A stretch of DNA of 64,000 nt, from NCBI RefSeq assembly GCF_030247195.1, contig NC_080671.1, positions 103,527,845 to 103,591,844 of the forward strand. The letters are read 5' to 3'. Shown here one piece after another: positions 35,464 to 44,455 of this stretch. Under the pieces are notes generated by a model that had not been told where the DNA came from, ran no database searches, and was given only the letters and a program-made list of their open reading frames with translations. Numbering within the stretch: position 1 is the first letter of the stretch; every line of letters begins with the position of its first letter. Source of the stretch: Topomyia yanbarensis (taxonomy: Eukaryota > Arthropoda > Insecta > Diptera > Culicidae). The position numbers and the translations under genes are program-made.

Positions 35464-35577
35464 TTGTCCCAAATCGTCGAGCTGAGTCGATTGGTATATA
35501 AGACTCGGCCCTCCGGGCCTCGGAAAAAATCTTGAAAGTTTGAGCGAATTCTATACATTTCTTTTATAAGAAATGTA
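34150..35577. repeat. Direct repeat unit 2 (family-2 3' half)
   Basis: Second copy of 31945-33365. The microsatellite here is at about 35415-35460 and longer, and a 14-G run lies near 34437-34451, so the simple repeats have changed length since duplication. Confidence 0.92.
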
Positions 35578-35583
35578 AAACGT

Positions 35584-36404
35584 GTCAGCAGAAAAGCAGA
35601 ATATAAATTTCCGTGATGGAACGCTAAGCTTGGTCGACTACGCAACGTACTCCGGAAACAATGAAAGCAATATTTACATCATAGGACCGACGACAACAAA
35701 ACTATTCTCCGTCAAACTGAACTGCAATATGAAACAGCCCGGAACAGTGCATTCGGTTAATATCTGAACCAAGTTCAGCGCAGCCTTCGAAATAATCCTT
35801 CGACATTCTGGACATTTATAAACAGCAGAAAACGTTCCGTGGGTGTACCAGAAAATGTCTATCTTCGAGACAAAAATTCACAATCCGTTACCGAGTCAAC
35901 GAACCTTTTTGCAGATCACTTCCGAGATGTATTTTTCCAGCCCTCCTGTATATCCATCGCAACAGTACCTTGAAACATTGCCAACGCATAATATCAACCT
36001 TCCTCTTCCTAACGTAAATAATTCTGATGTAGCGAACGCTCTGTTCAGCGTTGATCCTTTGAAAGGGCCTGGTCCGGATTGCTTGCCTCCCGTGTTTATA
36101 AAGCATTGTGCCAGAGCATTTTCTGCACCAATAAGTATTATTTTTCAGCGTTCAATCTCGGAAAATATTTTCCCAATGGCATGGAAAGAAGCTGCTATAG
36201 TTCCTATTCATAAGCCTGGAGATATGCACAATGTTGAAAACTACAGAGGAATCTCGCTGCTGAACTGCTCAGCTAAAGTTCTGGAAAAGTTTGTGTACAA
36301 TGCGATGTACGCTGCTTCTTCCAACATAATCGACGAACGACAACACGGATTTATGAAAAAACGCTCCGCTACTTCGAACTTGATGACGTACACGAGCTTT
36401 GTAG
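35584..36404 (+). pseudogene. CR1 copy A: ORF2 linker and start of RT
   Basis: Coding similarity resumes directly after the family-2 insertion. A basic linker (an LRNNPSTFWTFINSRKRS segment near 35787) is followed by the RT N-terminus: a GPGPDCLPPVFIKHC segment near 36066, WKEAA..PIHKPGD and NYRGIS near 36240, and HGFMKKRSATSNLM near 36345. Several stops are present. It ends at the gypsy insertion and resumes at 43567. Confidence 0.85.
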
Positions 36405-36975
36405 TTCCAGCTGTACTTTTGGATACGTGATATTTTAAACTTTTAGCCTGTACCCTTGTTGGCTGTTTAACATAATGTGATTTATTCCATTTTAAAATCT
36501 TACGAGCTAACCTAGCTAACCTGACTTAAACTATTCTATGTACATCAAAATGGGAGTCAGTTACAATTTCAAAGTACATAATTATGTACGGGAAGCGTAA
36601 AAAAGGGAAAACAAATCAATGAATAAGTATGGGTGCATCGGTTGCTATCGTGCTTGTTTGGTTACGCAAGGCTGTTTATTTGTCGCCTCAGCATAATAAT
36701 GACCTAGTGAGAATGTTGCTATAACAAGTGGTGCGACCCAGAATGGTTTAACTGGAATGCGCCCATCTGGTTATGCAAGTTGGATTTGAAAACGATCGTT
36801 CAAGTAATTTACGATCTGTGGGAAAATATGGTGTGGCCTCGTTTCAAGTGGCCTGACTAAAGGATATGTTAAATTTGGTTTTTATGACCTGTGACCTGAG
36901 AAGGATTCACATTGGTGCATGTAGGGATTGGTTTTGTGGGAATAATTTGTGATGCTAGAAAGTAAGTCCGTTACA
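36405..36975 (-). repeat. gypsy 3' LTR (571 bp)
   Basis: Read on the minus strand it begins TGTAACGGACTTACTTTC at 36975. Its first 44 bp are identical to 43519-43562, the remnant of the other LTR. It lies between the polypurine tract and the GTAG target duplication. Confidence 0.82.
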
Positions 36976-37189
36976 TCATCCCCCTTTTGGTTGAATAATG
37001 TAGCGAAGTGAAATTATTCATGTGAAAGAACTGACTCCCTTACAATTCTAATGGATATTACAAATATTAGTTAGTATTGTGCTTTGTTGCTAGAGTAGTC
37101 TAAATAAAATTGCTTTGCTTTTTTATTCTCCTTTAATAAGTCTGTTTTTGTGTACAATGTTTCTTTGTTTAGTTATTTTGTTTTCTATT

Positions 37190-37789
37190 TCACAATTTGT
37201 ATCTAGTATTTTTATAATGGTATATATAGAATCGGTCTAATTTTTTTCTATTTTCGTTTTTTAAATATACTATATCTCCTATGTTGATTATTAATGGGTT
37301 TGTTGGTATGTGTATAAATTCTTTTCTTGAATGTTTATCCTTTTCTAATCTTTGTTTCGCTATTGCGTTTGATTTTTCTAACTTGTATTTTAGTTCTGTG
37401 CTATATAAGTCTAAATTGTACATTGGTGTTATTGTTGTTGGGTAATTTTCTTATGGTAATTTTGCTTTGTTGCCAAAAATTAGTTCATGTGGAGTGAATT
37501 TATGTTCTGAGTGTGGGGTAGTGTTATAAGTAAATGCGTAATATGGTATCCATTCGTCCCAATCGGAATGGTGTTCATTTACGAATGATCGTAGATATTC
37601 GTTTAAACATCTATGATTTCTCTCCAATGATCCGATTGTTTGAGGGTGGTATGCTGTAGCAAATGTTTGTTTTATTTGTAGGTATTTACAAATCTGTTCA
37701 AGTACTTCGTTTTTATATTCGGTTCCTTGATCTGATTTGAGTTCCAGAAATTTTCCGTATATTAATATGAATTTCTCTACTAGATTTTT
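37190..37789 (-). pseudogene. gypsy integrase core C-terminal half and C-terminal domain
   Basis: The frame carries LKSDQGTEY with the second catalytic Asp, then TAYHPQTIGSLERNH with the catalytic Glu, then an LIFGNK segment followed by a TAA near 37450. The C-terminal domain (NPLIINIGDIVYLKN, about 37300) continues to the stop at 37190. It joins in frame to 42546-42893 when the intervening family-1 element is removed. Confidence 0.85.
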
Positions 37790-38644
37790 GCCTTTCTCAT
37801 ATAGAAAGGTTATGCAATCACTCTGAAAAACGTCAACCTAATCCCGGCCCGGAGGGCCGAGTGTCATATCCCATTCGACTCAGTTCGTCGAGATCGGAAA
37901 AAGTCTGTATGTGTGTATGTATGTGTGTGTGTATGTATGTGCGTATGTGTCAAATAATGTCACTCATTTTTCTCAGAGATGGCTGGACCGATTTGCCCAA
38001 ACTTAGTCTCAAATGAAAGGTGCAACCTTCCCATCGGCTGCTATTGAATTTTGGATCGATCGGAATTCTGGTTCCGGAATTACGGGTTTAAGAGTGCGGC
38101 CACACAGAAATTTCTCATCTAATCTATAGGAAAAATTAAAAATAGAATTTTTATTTTTGATGCTAAATGTCTTCAAGGTGCATGAAACATCGAGCTTTGA
38201 TGCAAACTCGAAAAAAAATTTGACGACTATTCACTTTTTTGGATTTTGGCACATTTTTGCCTTTCTCATATAGAAAGGTTATGTAATCACTCTGAAAAAC
38301 GTCAACCTAATCCCGGCCCGGAGGACCAAATTTTTTTTTGACTCTCAAAAGGTTTCTGGATTTTAACAGGGGCGTAGTTGATGGGTTTTTTTTCTTTTTT
38401 TTTTTTTTTACAATGGAGAAGACCTTTATGTCCTAGCCCAGTACACGTGCTAACGGTAGGGTCCAATCTACCACACGGGGTGCACTGGGGGCGTGTCGGA
38501 CTCGAATGGTGACCAGCCATTAATACCGACTAAACTCCATTGGGCTCCGCCATCATTCCTCCCAGGAACTACCTCTCGGTATTACTTCTGGGGGGATGGC
38601 TGTACTGAATGTACTCATTCACTCTCACTCACGCGTTCATACAT

Positions 38645-38885
38645 CCTGTATGAGGCTTACTTGGGTGCTCTCTCAATCACACTTTGATTCACTCTCAAAC
38701 ACTCCCACATGAGGCTGACTTTTGTGCTCACCTTTTACGTTCCATGCGAGGCTGACTTGTGTGCTCACCTTACTCATTCCTTGCTAGGCTGACTTTTGTG
38801 CTAGCCTCTACCAACCTGTGAGGCTGACTTTTATGCTCACCCTTAACATGCAATGTGAGACTGACTTGGATGCTCACCCTTTCAC
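38645..38885. repeat. Imperfect tandem repeats in R1 3' UTR
   Basis: Six copies of a GAGGCTGACTT-GTGCTCACC motif at spacings of about 40-52 bp, separated by variable AT/C-rich spacers. Confidence 0.8.
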
Positions 38886-39125
38886 TCCTCTGCCACGCCA
38901 TGAGGCATCGATAGCTTAGTTCCAACATACTACGCTACGACCCTCCCGTCTTGGCATGAGGCAGTCCACTTATACGCCTATACACTCACTCTTCTGTCTT
39001 GCTTCGGGGTGGCTGGGTTTACCCCTTACGCGGTTGCCATTCGCTGCGCCAACCTACCTCGGCATGAACAGACCATTCACTCTCTTATTTTGCGCTTGGC
39101 CTTTTTCGCTCCAGCTAACCAATCA

Positions 39126-42077
39126 CTAGTTAGCCGTGCCCGCCGTCTGTTGCTCGGTTCGCCAGATTACCTGTAGCCTACTGGCAATCTGGATGGTAGC
39201 AGCCGAGACTGCGTTCCACTTCTCCACCGTTTGACACATCCGCTGAATAAGGGTATCCGGGGTTGTGTCCCAGCCACAGACGTCAAGCATTGCTCTTCTT
39301 TCGACGTCGAACCGAGGACATACGAACAGTATGTGTTCGGCAATTTCGTCTACACCTGGGCAGTCCGGGCAGGCTGGGACTTTCGCGTGCCCGAACCTGT
39401 GGAGGTACTGTCGGAAACAGCCATGGCTTGACAGGAATTGTGTCAGGTGGAAGTGAACTTCCCCATGGGGTCTTCCCACCCAGCTCGATATGCTAGGTAT
39501 CAGCCGGTGGGTCCACCTACCTTTCGAGGAGTTGTCCCACTCACGCTGCCATCTGGCGACCGAGGTCACCCTGGTGCGCTCGCGGGCTCCCCTATTTCCA
39601 CGTAGCTCAAAGCACTCCTCATCTTCCCGAATGACCAGCCCGACTGGCATCATGCTCGCTATCACGCAGGATGCATCGTGTGATACCGTGCGGTAGGCAG
39701 ATATCACTCTGAGGCACATCACGCGGTAGGTGCTCTCCAGTTTCTGTAGGTAACTGGTTACCCTCAGTGCTCTTGACCATGACGGGCCGCCGTACCTGAG
39801 GATAGATACGGCAACGCCTGCCAGTAACCTACGTCTACTGGCGCACACCTTTGAGCTGTTGGACATCATTCTCGATAGTGCCGCAACAGCAGTCGACGCT
39901 CGCTTGCACGTATAGTCGACATGGCTGCCGAAGGTCAGCTTGTCGTCTATAATGACTCCGAGAGACTTCAGACTTCGCTGTGAAGTGATCGCGACTTCTC
40001 CCACATGGATAACTGCATGTTGTGCCGACTTGCGGTTGTTGACGATAACTACCTCCGTCTTATGATGAGCGAGCTCCAGGCCTCTCGCGCTCATCCATTC
40101 CTCCACCGTGCTAATCGCGTGTTCTGCGGTTAGTTCTACCTCAGGAATTACGTCGTCAGCAAAGCCGACGATCTTGACCCCAGGAGGGAACTTCAGTCTC
40201 AGAACCCCGTCATACATGAGGTTCCATAGCACCGGGCCTAGGATCGAGCCCTGCGGGACTCCGGCGGTAATCGGAACCCTTTTCTGACCGGCATCGGTTT
40301 CGTATATCAGTACGCGGTTTTGGAAGTAGCTTTCCAGGATCCGGTATAGACCCACCGGTAGGCTAAGCCGGTGTAACGAGAGCGCGATGGCATCCCAGCT
40401 TGCGCTGTTAAATGCGTTCTTCACGTCAAGTGTCACTAACGCACAGTATCGAATACCTCGCCTTTTTCGTTGGATCGCTATCTCGGCAGTATTTATCACT
40501 GAGTTGAGAGCGTCCACTGTGGACTTACCCTTCCGAAAGCCAAACTGGTTGCTTGACAGACCGTCCGTACCTTCCGCGTACGGGGTGAGCCTGTTGAGGA
40601 TGATCCTCTCAAGCAGTTTGCCAGTCGTGTCTATCAGACAGATTGGTCTGTACGCCGATGGGTCGCCTGGCGGCTTCCCGGGCTTCGGCAACAGCACCAG
40701 TTTCTGCCTTTTCCATCTATCGGGGAAACGGCACTCGTCAAGGCATCTCTGCATAGCTAGCCTGAACATGTTCGGGTTCGCTATGATCGCTGCCTTGAGA
40801 GCGTTGTTTGGAACTCCATCCGGCCCTGGAGCTTTGTTCATTGCTAGGGATTTAGCCACTGCGAGTAGTTCTTCATTCGTCACTGGAGCCACCATTTCGA
40901 CCGTGCCCGCACTGTCTCGTAGTGCAGGTGGCCATGGGCTTGTGGCTCGAGACGGGAAGAGTACTTGGATAATCGTTGCCAACCGGTCCGGAGACCGTTC
41001 TGGGGGTGAGGAGCCCCCTTTGGTCTTGGCCATCACAATCCGGTAGGCGTCACCCCACGGATTCGCGTTGGCACTCTCACACATGTTCTCGAAACACGCT
41101 CTCTTGCTGCTTTTAATAGCCTTGTTAAGGGCTAATTTCGCAGCTCGAAACACTTCACGGCGGTTCTCTCTTGCATCCTCGGTGCGAGCTCTTTGCATCC
41201 TACGTCTAGCTCTGAGACAGGCTGACCGTAGAGCTGCAATCTCGGCACTCCACCAGTATACCGGGCATCTACCGTTTCTTGGCAGTGTTTTTCTCGGCAT
41301 AGTGGCGTCGCACGCGCGTGATAGAACAGCTACCAGCGCATCCCCGCTTAGACTGTCGGTGTTGGCCTCCAGTCCCAGGGCCGCGGTGAAAGCTTCGCTG
41401 TCGACGTGATTGGACTTCCACCCGCGTACCTGACAGGGATCTCCCGCCCTCGGATGCTGCACACCATAGTTGATCTTAAAGCGGATTGCTAAATGATCAC
41501 TATGGGTGTAGCCTTCGTCTACCCTCCATTCCATGCCTGGAGCCAGACTCGGGCTGGCAAAGGTCAAATCAATCCACGCCTCCACTCCGTTTCTACGGAA
41601 TGTACTAGCGGAGCCATCATTAGCTAGCACAGTATCGAGTTTCGCAAACGCTTCCATTAGCGCTTGACCCCTGCTATTTGTACAGCGGCTGCCCCACTCC
41701 ACTGCCCAAGCGTTGAAGTCTCCCGCTATTACTACCGGTTTCCGGCCCACGAGGTCCGACGAGAGCCTGTCGATCATCTGGTAGAACTGTTCTATTGGCC
41801 ACCTTGGTGGGGCGTAGCAGCTGCAATAGAACACACCATTGATCTTGGCAATCGCCACACCCTCGGCGGAGGGGTGTATTACCTCTTGAACCGGGAACCT
41901 TCCCGTTGTACAGATTGCCACCATTCCAGACCCGTCCGACACCCAATTGCCGTTGCCGGCAGGGATGCTGTACGGGTCTGATAAGAGGGCGACATCTGTC
42001 CTCGACTCCGAGACCGACTGCCACAGCAGCTGTTGGGCTGCTGCACAATGGTTAAGATTTAGCTGTGTGACTCTCAC
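39126..42077 (-). CDS. R1-clade ORF2: AP-endonuclease and reverse transcriptase
   Basis: An uninterrupted 983-codon frame. The AP-endonuclease occupies residues 1-225 (QLNLNHC at the N-terminus, GDFNAW near 119, THSDH near 193). The RT spans about 400-720 (NKAPGPDGVPN, AGVPQGSILGP and FADD near 645). A C-terminal CCHC finger (CPDC...H...C) lies near 912. Its length fits R1-clade ORF2 proteins. Two flaws: the first codon is GTG in what appears to have been an ATG, and the segment after FADD is about ten residues shorter than usual. It overlaps the end of ORF1 by four bases. ORF2 proteins of this clade nick the target and copy the element RNA in the nucleus. It is the best-preserved protein frame in the window and probably the latest insertion in its nest. 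Confidence 0.93.
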   Translation of the reverse strand: MRVTQLNLNHCAAAQQLLWQSVSESRTDVALLSDPYSIPAGNGNWVSDGSGMVAICTTGRFPVQEVIHPSAEGVAIAKINGVFYCSCYAPPRWPIEQFYQMIDRLSSDLVGRKPVVIAGDFNAWAVEWGSRCTNSRGQALMEAFAKLDTVLANDGSASTFRRNGVEAWIDLTFASPSLAPGMEWRVDEGYTHSDHLAIRFKINYGVQHPRAGDPCQVRGWKSNHVDSEAFTAALGLEANTDSLSGDALVAVLSRACDATMPRKTLPRNGRCPVYWWSAEIAALRSACLRARRRMQRARTEDARENRREVFRAAKLALNKAIKSSKRACFENMCESANANPWGDAYRIVMAKTKGGSSPPERSPDRLATIIQVLFPSRATSPWPPALRDSAGTVEMVAPVTNEELLAVAKSLAMNKAPGPDGVPNNALKAAIIANPNMFRLAMQRCLDECRFPDRWKRQKLVLLPKPGKPPGDPSAYRPICLIDTTGKLLERIILNRLTPYAEGTDGLSSNQFGFRKGKSTVDALNSVINTAEIAIQRKRRGIRYCALVTLDVKNAFNSASWDAIALSLHRLSLPVGLYRILESYFQNRVLIYETDAGQKRVPITAGVPQGSILGPVLWNLMYDGVLRLKFPPGVKIVGFADDVIPEVELTAEHAISTVEEWMSARGLELAHHKTEVVIVNNRKSAQHAVIHVGEVAITSQRSLKSLGVIIDDKLTFGSHVDYTCKRASTAVAALSRMMSNSSKVCASRRRLLAGVAVSILRYGGPSWSRALRVTSYLQKLESTYRVMCLRVISAYRTVSHDASCVIASMMPVGLVIREDEECFELRGNRGARERTRVTSVARWQREWDNSSKGRWTHRLIPSISSWVGRPHGEVHFHLTQFLSSHGCFRQYLHRFGHAKVPACPDCPGVDEIAEHILFVCPRFDVERRAMLDVCGWDTTPDTLIQRMCQTVEKWNAVSAATIQIASRLQVIWRTEQQTAGTAN

Positions 42078-42197
42078 GGCTTCTTCTTATTTAACTCGCC
42101 GAAGGGACACGAAGGTCCGCCCATAGCATGTTTATGGGCTTGCTTCTTAGCGGTGCAGATAAGGCACTTATATGCCTTAGTGCACCCTCGCTCTTTA
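42074..42197 (-). pseudogene. R1-clade ORF1 C-terminus (partial)
   Basis: Forty codons and a stop remain, containing the last CCHC-type knuckle (CLICTAKKQAHKHAMGGPSC) and a basic tail ending KKKP. The GG before the last Cys is typical of the third knuckle in this clade. Its TGA (42076-42074) overlaps the ORF2 start. Confidence 0.75.
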
Positions 42198-42545
42198 CCA
42201 TCACTATATCACAAAGCAAACCAATTTAAGCTGGGGAGTCGTTCGTTCATGGAACTTTCGCCCACCTCACATACCCACCCCCGCATGACAAAATGAGTTA
42301 GCAAGCAGATAACATTGATCTAATACTGATTAGGCTAATGAAGTACGATATTTTTTGTTTCATGTGTTTCACCGTCGACACGTAGCTCATCAAGTTCGTG
42401 GCTGGCAAGCTATTGTGTATAAATGCAAAGTGTACTAAGAATGTAATGGACATTTGCACAACTATGTTGAACATAAAAAGCCTCCGTGCTATAGTTTAGA
42501 GAAATGAGAAAGGCACAATTGCACCGCTAGGTGGATTAAAACAGG

Positions 42546-42893
42546 TTTTTGCTATTGTGTTTGCTTCTTTGGTTGGTGTGGGTATTACTACGATGTATTT
42601 AGTTAATTCACATTGTATCGTTATTGCGTAACGATTATTGTTGATTGTTTTTGGTAATGGACCTATTGTATCTATGGATATTATTTCGAATGGTTTTGAT
42701 GGTGTATTGGTTATTATTTGTTTTTCTTTGGTATGTTTTATTATTTTGTTCTTTTTGCACGATTCACAGGCCATTATGAATCGAGAAATAGATCCTTTCA
42801 TGTCCTTCCAATTGTAATATTCTCTTATTTTCAGGTACTGTCGATGCTGTCCTATGTGTCCTCCTGTAGGGGTTTTATGGTGGTTTTTTTAAT
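42546..42893 (-). pseudogene. gypsy integrase zinc-binding domain and start of core
   Basis: The frame has GGHIGQHR, giving the His pair, then CESCKK, the Cys pair of the HHCC finger, followed by SIDTIGPLP with the first catalytic Asp. It stops at the family-1 insertion (42545) and continues at 37789. Together with that half the D,D,E triad is present. Confidence 0.85.
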
Positions 42894-43321
42894 ATGTACT
42901 GTATCTCGCCAGGATCACTAATGAACTTGGGTGGTTGATACATTATTATCTGTATATTTTTAATTGTTTGTTTCGCTAGCGCTTTAAATGTTTCTATGGG
43001 TACCTCTTTAAATATTGTTTCGTTGTTTGCTATAGCGATTTTCTTTATTTGCATCTTATTCATTTCTTTTTCCAATGCTGAAAGTGTGAACCCTAGAGTT
43101 CTTCTTCCACTTATATATGTTGTGATTCTGTTTATCATTTTTTTCATTTGCGCGTCTTTGTATATATTGAATATTAAATAGTTATTTTCTACCGTTATTC
43201 TTAGTTTAGGTAAGTTTCTTGTTTCGGTCGGGTTTTCAGTCGTATAGATAGTGAGGTGATCAGTCTCTCTACCTTTCGTCTTTTGTCCATTGTCGTTAAG
43301 TAATTTATAGTTGTTGTTCAT
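42875..43321 (-). pseudogene. gypsy pol segment upstream of integrase
   Basis: About 148 codons of Lys/Asn/Ile-rich sequence without a diagnostic motif, located where gypsy elements have the tether between RNase H and integrase. It overlaps the integrase frame by a shift near 42890 in an A-run. Function inferred from position only. Confidence 0.5.
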
Positions 43322-43496
43322 ATTATTATTGTTGTTAATATTATTCTTTACATTATCGTTAATATTATTATTATTATAGGTATTACTATTATTGTTGATG
43401 TTAATATTATCATTAATATTATTATTATTATTAATATTGGAATTATTATTATTGCTATTGCTATTATTATTTTTTTTTTGTCATGGACCTAGTGTT
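43322..43496. repeat. ATT/AAT-rich trinucleotide tract (poly-Asn codons)
   Basis: On the minus strand it reads mostly AAT and AAC codons, in frame with the pol segment at 42875-43321. It may be an expanded Asn run of the polyprotein or a simple repeat joined to the LTR remnant by a deletion. Confidence 0.75.
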
Positions 43497-43514
43497 AACA
43501 GTAAGTACGTTTAA

Positions 43515-43562
43515 GGCGTTTTGTGGGAATAATTTGTGATGCTAGAAAGTAAGTCCGTTACA
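43515..43562 (-). repeat. gypsy 5' LTR remnant
   Basis: The last bases before the target duplication are identical to 36932-36975 over 44 bp. The rest of the LTR and the primer binding site are deleted. Confidence 0.8.
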
Positions 43563-43566
43563 GTAG

Positions 43567-44455
43567 AGAAGCGTCAACAAGTGGACGCTATATATTTTGA
43601 TTTCGCAAAAGCATTCGACAAGGTGCCCCACAACATTGCTGTTTTGAAGCTGGAGCGACTAGTTTTTCCCGAGTGGGTTACTAGATGGCTGCATTCTTAC
43701 CTCTCACAATGATCTGCCTTCATTAGAATTGGCACTACATGCTCAAGCGTATTCGTAACGCCAACCGGTGTGCCTCAAGGTAGTCACCTAGGGCCACTGA
43801 TCTTTCTCTTATTCTTCAACGACCTCTGCACCCGCATCAACTCTGAAAAACTGCTCTATGCTGATGATCCGAAAATCTTTCGTTCAATTGCCTCAGCACT
43901 CGATTCTGCTGTGCTCCAAGATGATATAGCCAATATAGAGGAATGGTGTTTGCTGAACGGTATGCAGATCAACATTGATAAATGTAAGATGATAAGTTTC
44001 GGACGCTCGGCAAATATAAGGCGTTGCAAATATACTCTTCAAGCATCGTGTCATCGAGCGGGTGGATTCTATCCGTGACCTGGGAGTGTTATTCGACAGA
44101 AAACTTCGTTTCGCCGACCACATCACTGCAACAACGGCGAAGGCTTTTGCAACATTGGGTTTTCTAAAACGGAACGCTGTCGATTTTGTGGATTTCTACG
44201 CACTGAAATCTTTATACTGCGTACTGGTCCGGAGCACTTTGGAGTATGCTGCACAAGTATGGGCGCCAGACAACGTCGTTCAAAGTAGCCGACTGGAGCG
44301 CGTTCAGAGAAGTTTTGTACGATTTGCTCTCAGAAAATTGCCTTGGAACGACCCTATCCGTCTTCCGCCGTATAATAATAGATGCATGTTGCTAGATTTG
44401 CCAACGCTGGAGTCTCGCCGCACGTTCTTGCAAAGAATGTTCATTTTCGATATGT
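43567..44455 (+). pseudogene. CR1 copy A: RT palm, thumb and C-terminus
   Basis: It continues the frame lost at 36404: a DFAKAFDKVPHN segment near 43600, GVPQGSHLGPLIF near 43770, YADD near 43858 and then ..PKIF where copy D has LKMY. A stop lies near 43712 and a frameshift near 44045. The C-terminal domain runs to MFIFDM at 44455, where the ORF1-only retroposon begins. The final 60-70 residues seen in copy D are absent. Confidence 0.88.

Larger units (their letters stand above)
28977..35577. mobile_element. 6.6-kb Helentron-like family-2 composite inserted in CR1-A
   Basis: The insertion lies between direct repeats AAACGT (28971-28976, 35578-35583) and interrupts CR1-A inside ORF2. It starts TTTTAATCCACCTAACAG, nearly the same head as family 1 at 17520. 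It ends with a palindromic 3' terminus (ACATTTCTTTTATAAGAAATGT). Parts: 5' half (28977-29680), 3' half copy 1 (31945-33365), inverted 5' half (33366-34072), 3' half copy 2 (34150-35577). A SINE and a foldback element are inserted in the middle. GACTCGGCCCTCCGGGCC and a CA microsatellite occur in both 3' halves, as in family 1. No protein is encoded. Confidence 0.8.
38386..42197 (-). mobile_element. R1-clade non-LTR retrotransposon, 5'-truncated
   Basis: The 3' poly(A) tail appears as T-rich sequence at 38386-38409. Then come a roughly 700-nt 3' UTR, an ORF2 of 983 codons and the last 41 codons of ORF1 up to the truncation at about 42197. R1-clade elements are often site-specific (rDNA), but this target is a Helentron-like element. 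No target duplication is visible. Confidence 0.88.
37790..42545 (-). mobile_element. Helentron-like family-1 element, reverse copy, split by R1
   Basis: Same order as 17520-18605 but reversed: the CCTGTTTTAATCCACCTAG head at 42545, and two palindromic 3' ends near 38270-38290 and 37790-37811. It sits in an A5 run of the gypsy integrase gene. The R1-clade element at 38386-42197 divides it. About 126 bp of a G-rich segment present in the other copy (17873-17998) is absent at the junction. Confidence 0.82.
36405..43562 (-). mobile_element. Ty3/gypsy LTR retrotransposon, internally deleted, nested
   Basis: Minus-strand element flanked by GTAG (36401-36404, 43563-43566). It has a full LTR on the left (3' LTR in its own sense), a polypurine-like AAAAGGGGGATGA just inside it (36976-36988), and split integrase pieces. 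On the right only the last 44-48 bp of LTR remain. gag, protease, RT and RNase H are missing. Removing the element and one GTAG restores the CR1 reading frame. The integrase is split by the family-1 element at 37790-42545. Confidence 0.85.

Noticed and set aside
40387..41046. A 219-codon plus-strand frame
   Set aside because: Antisense shadow of the R1-clade ORF2.
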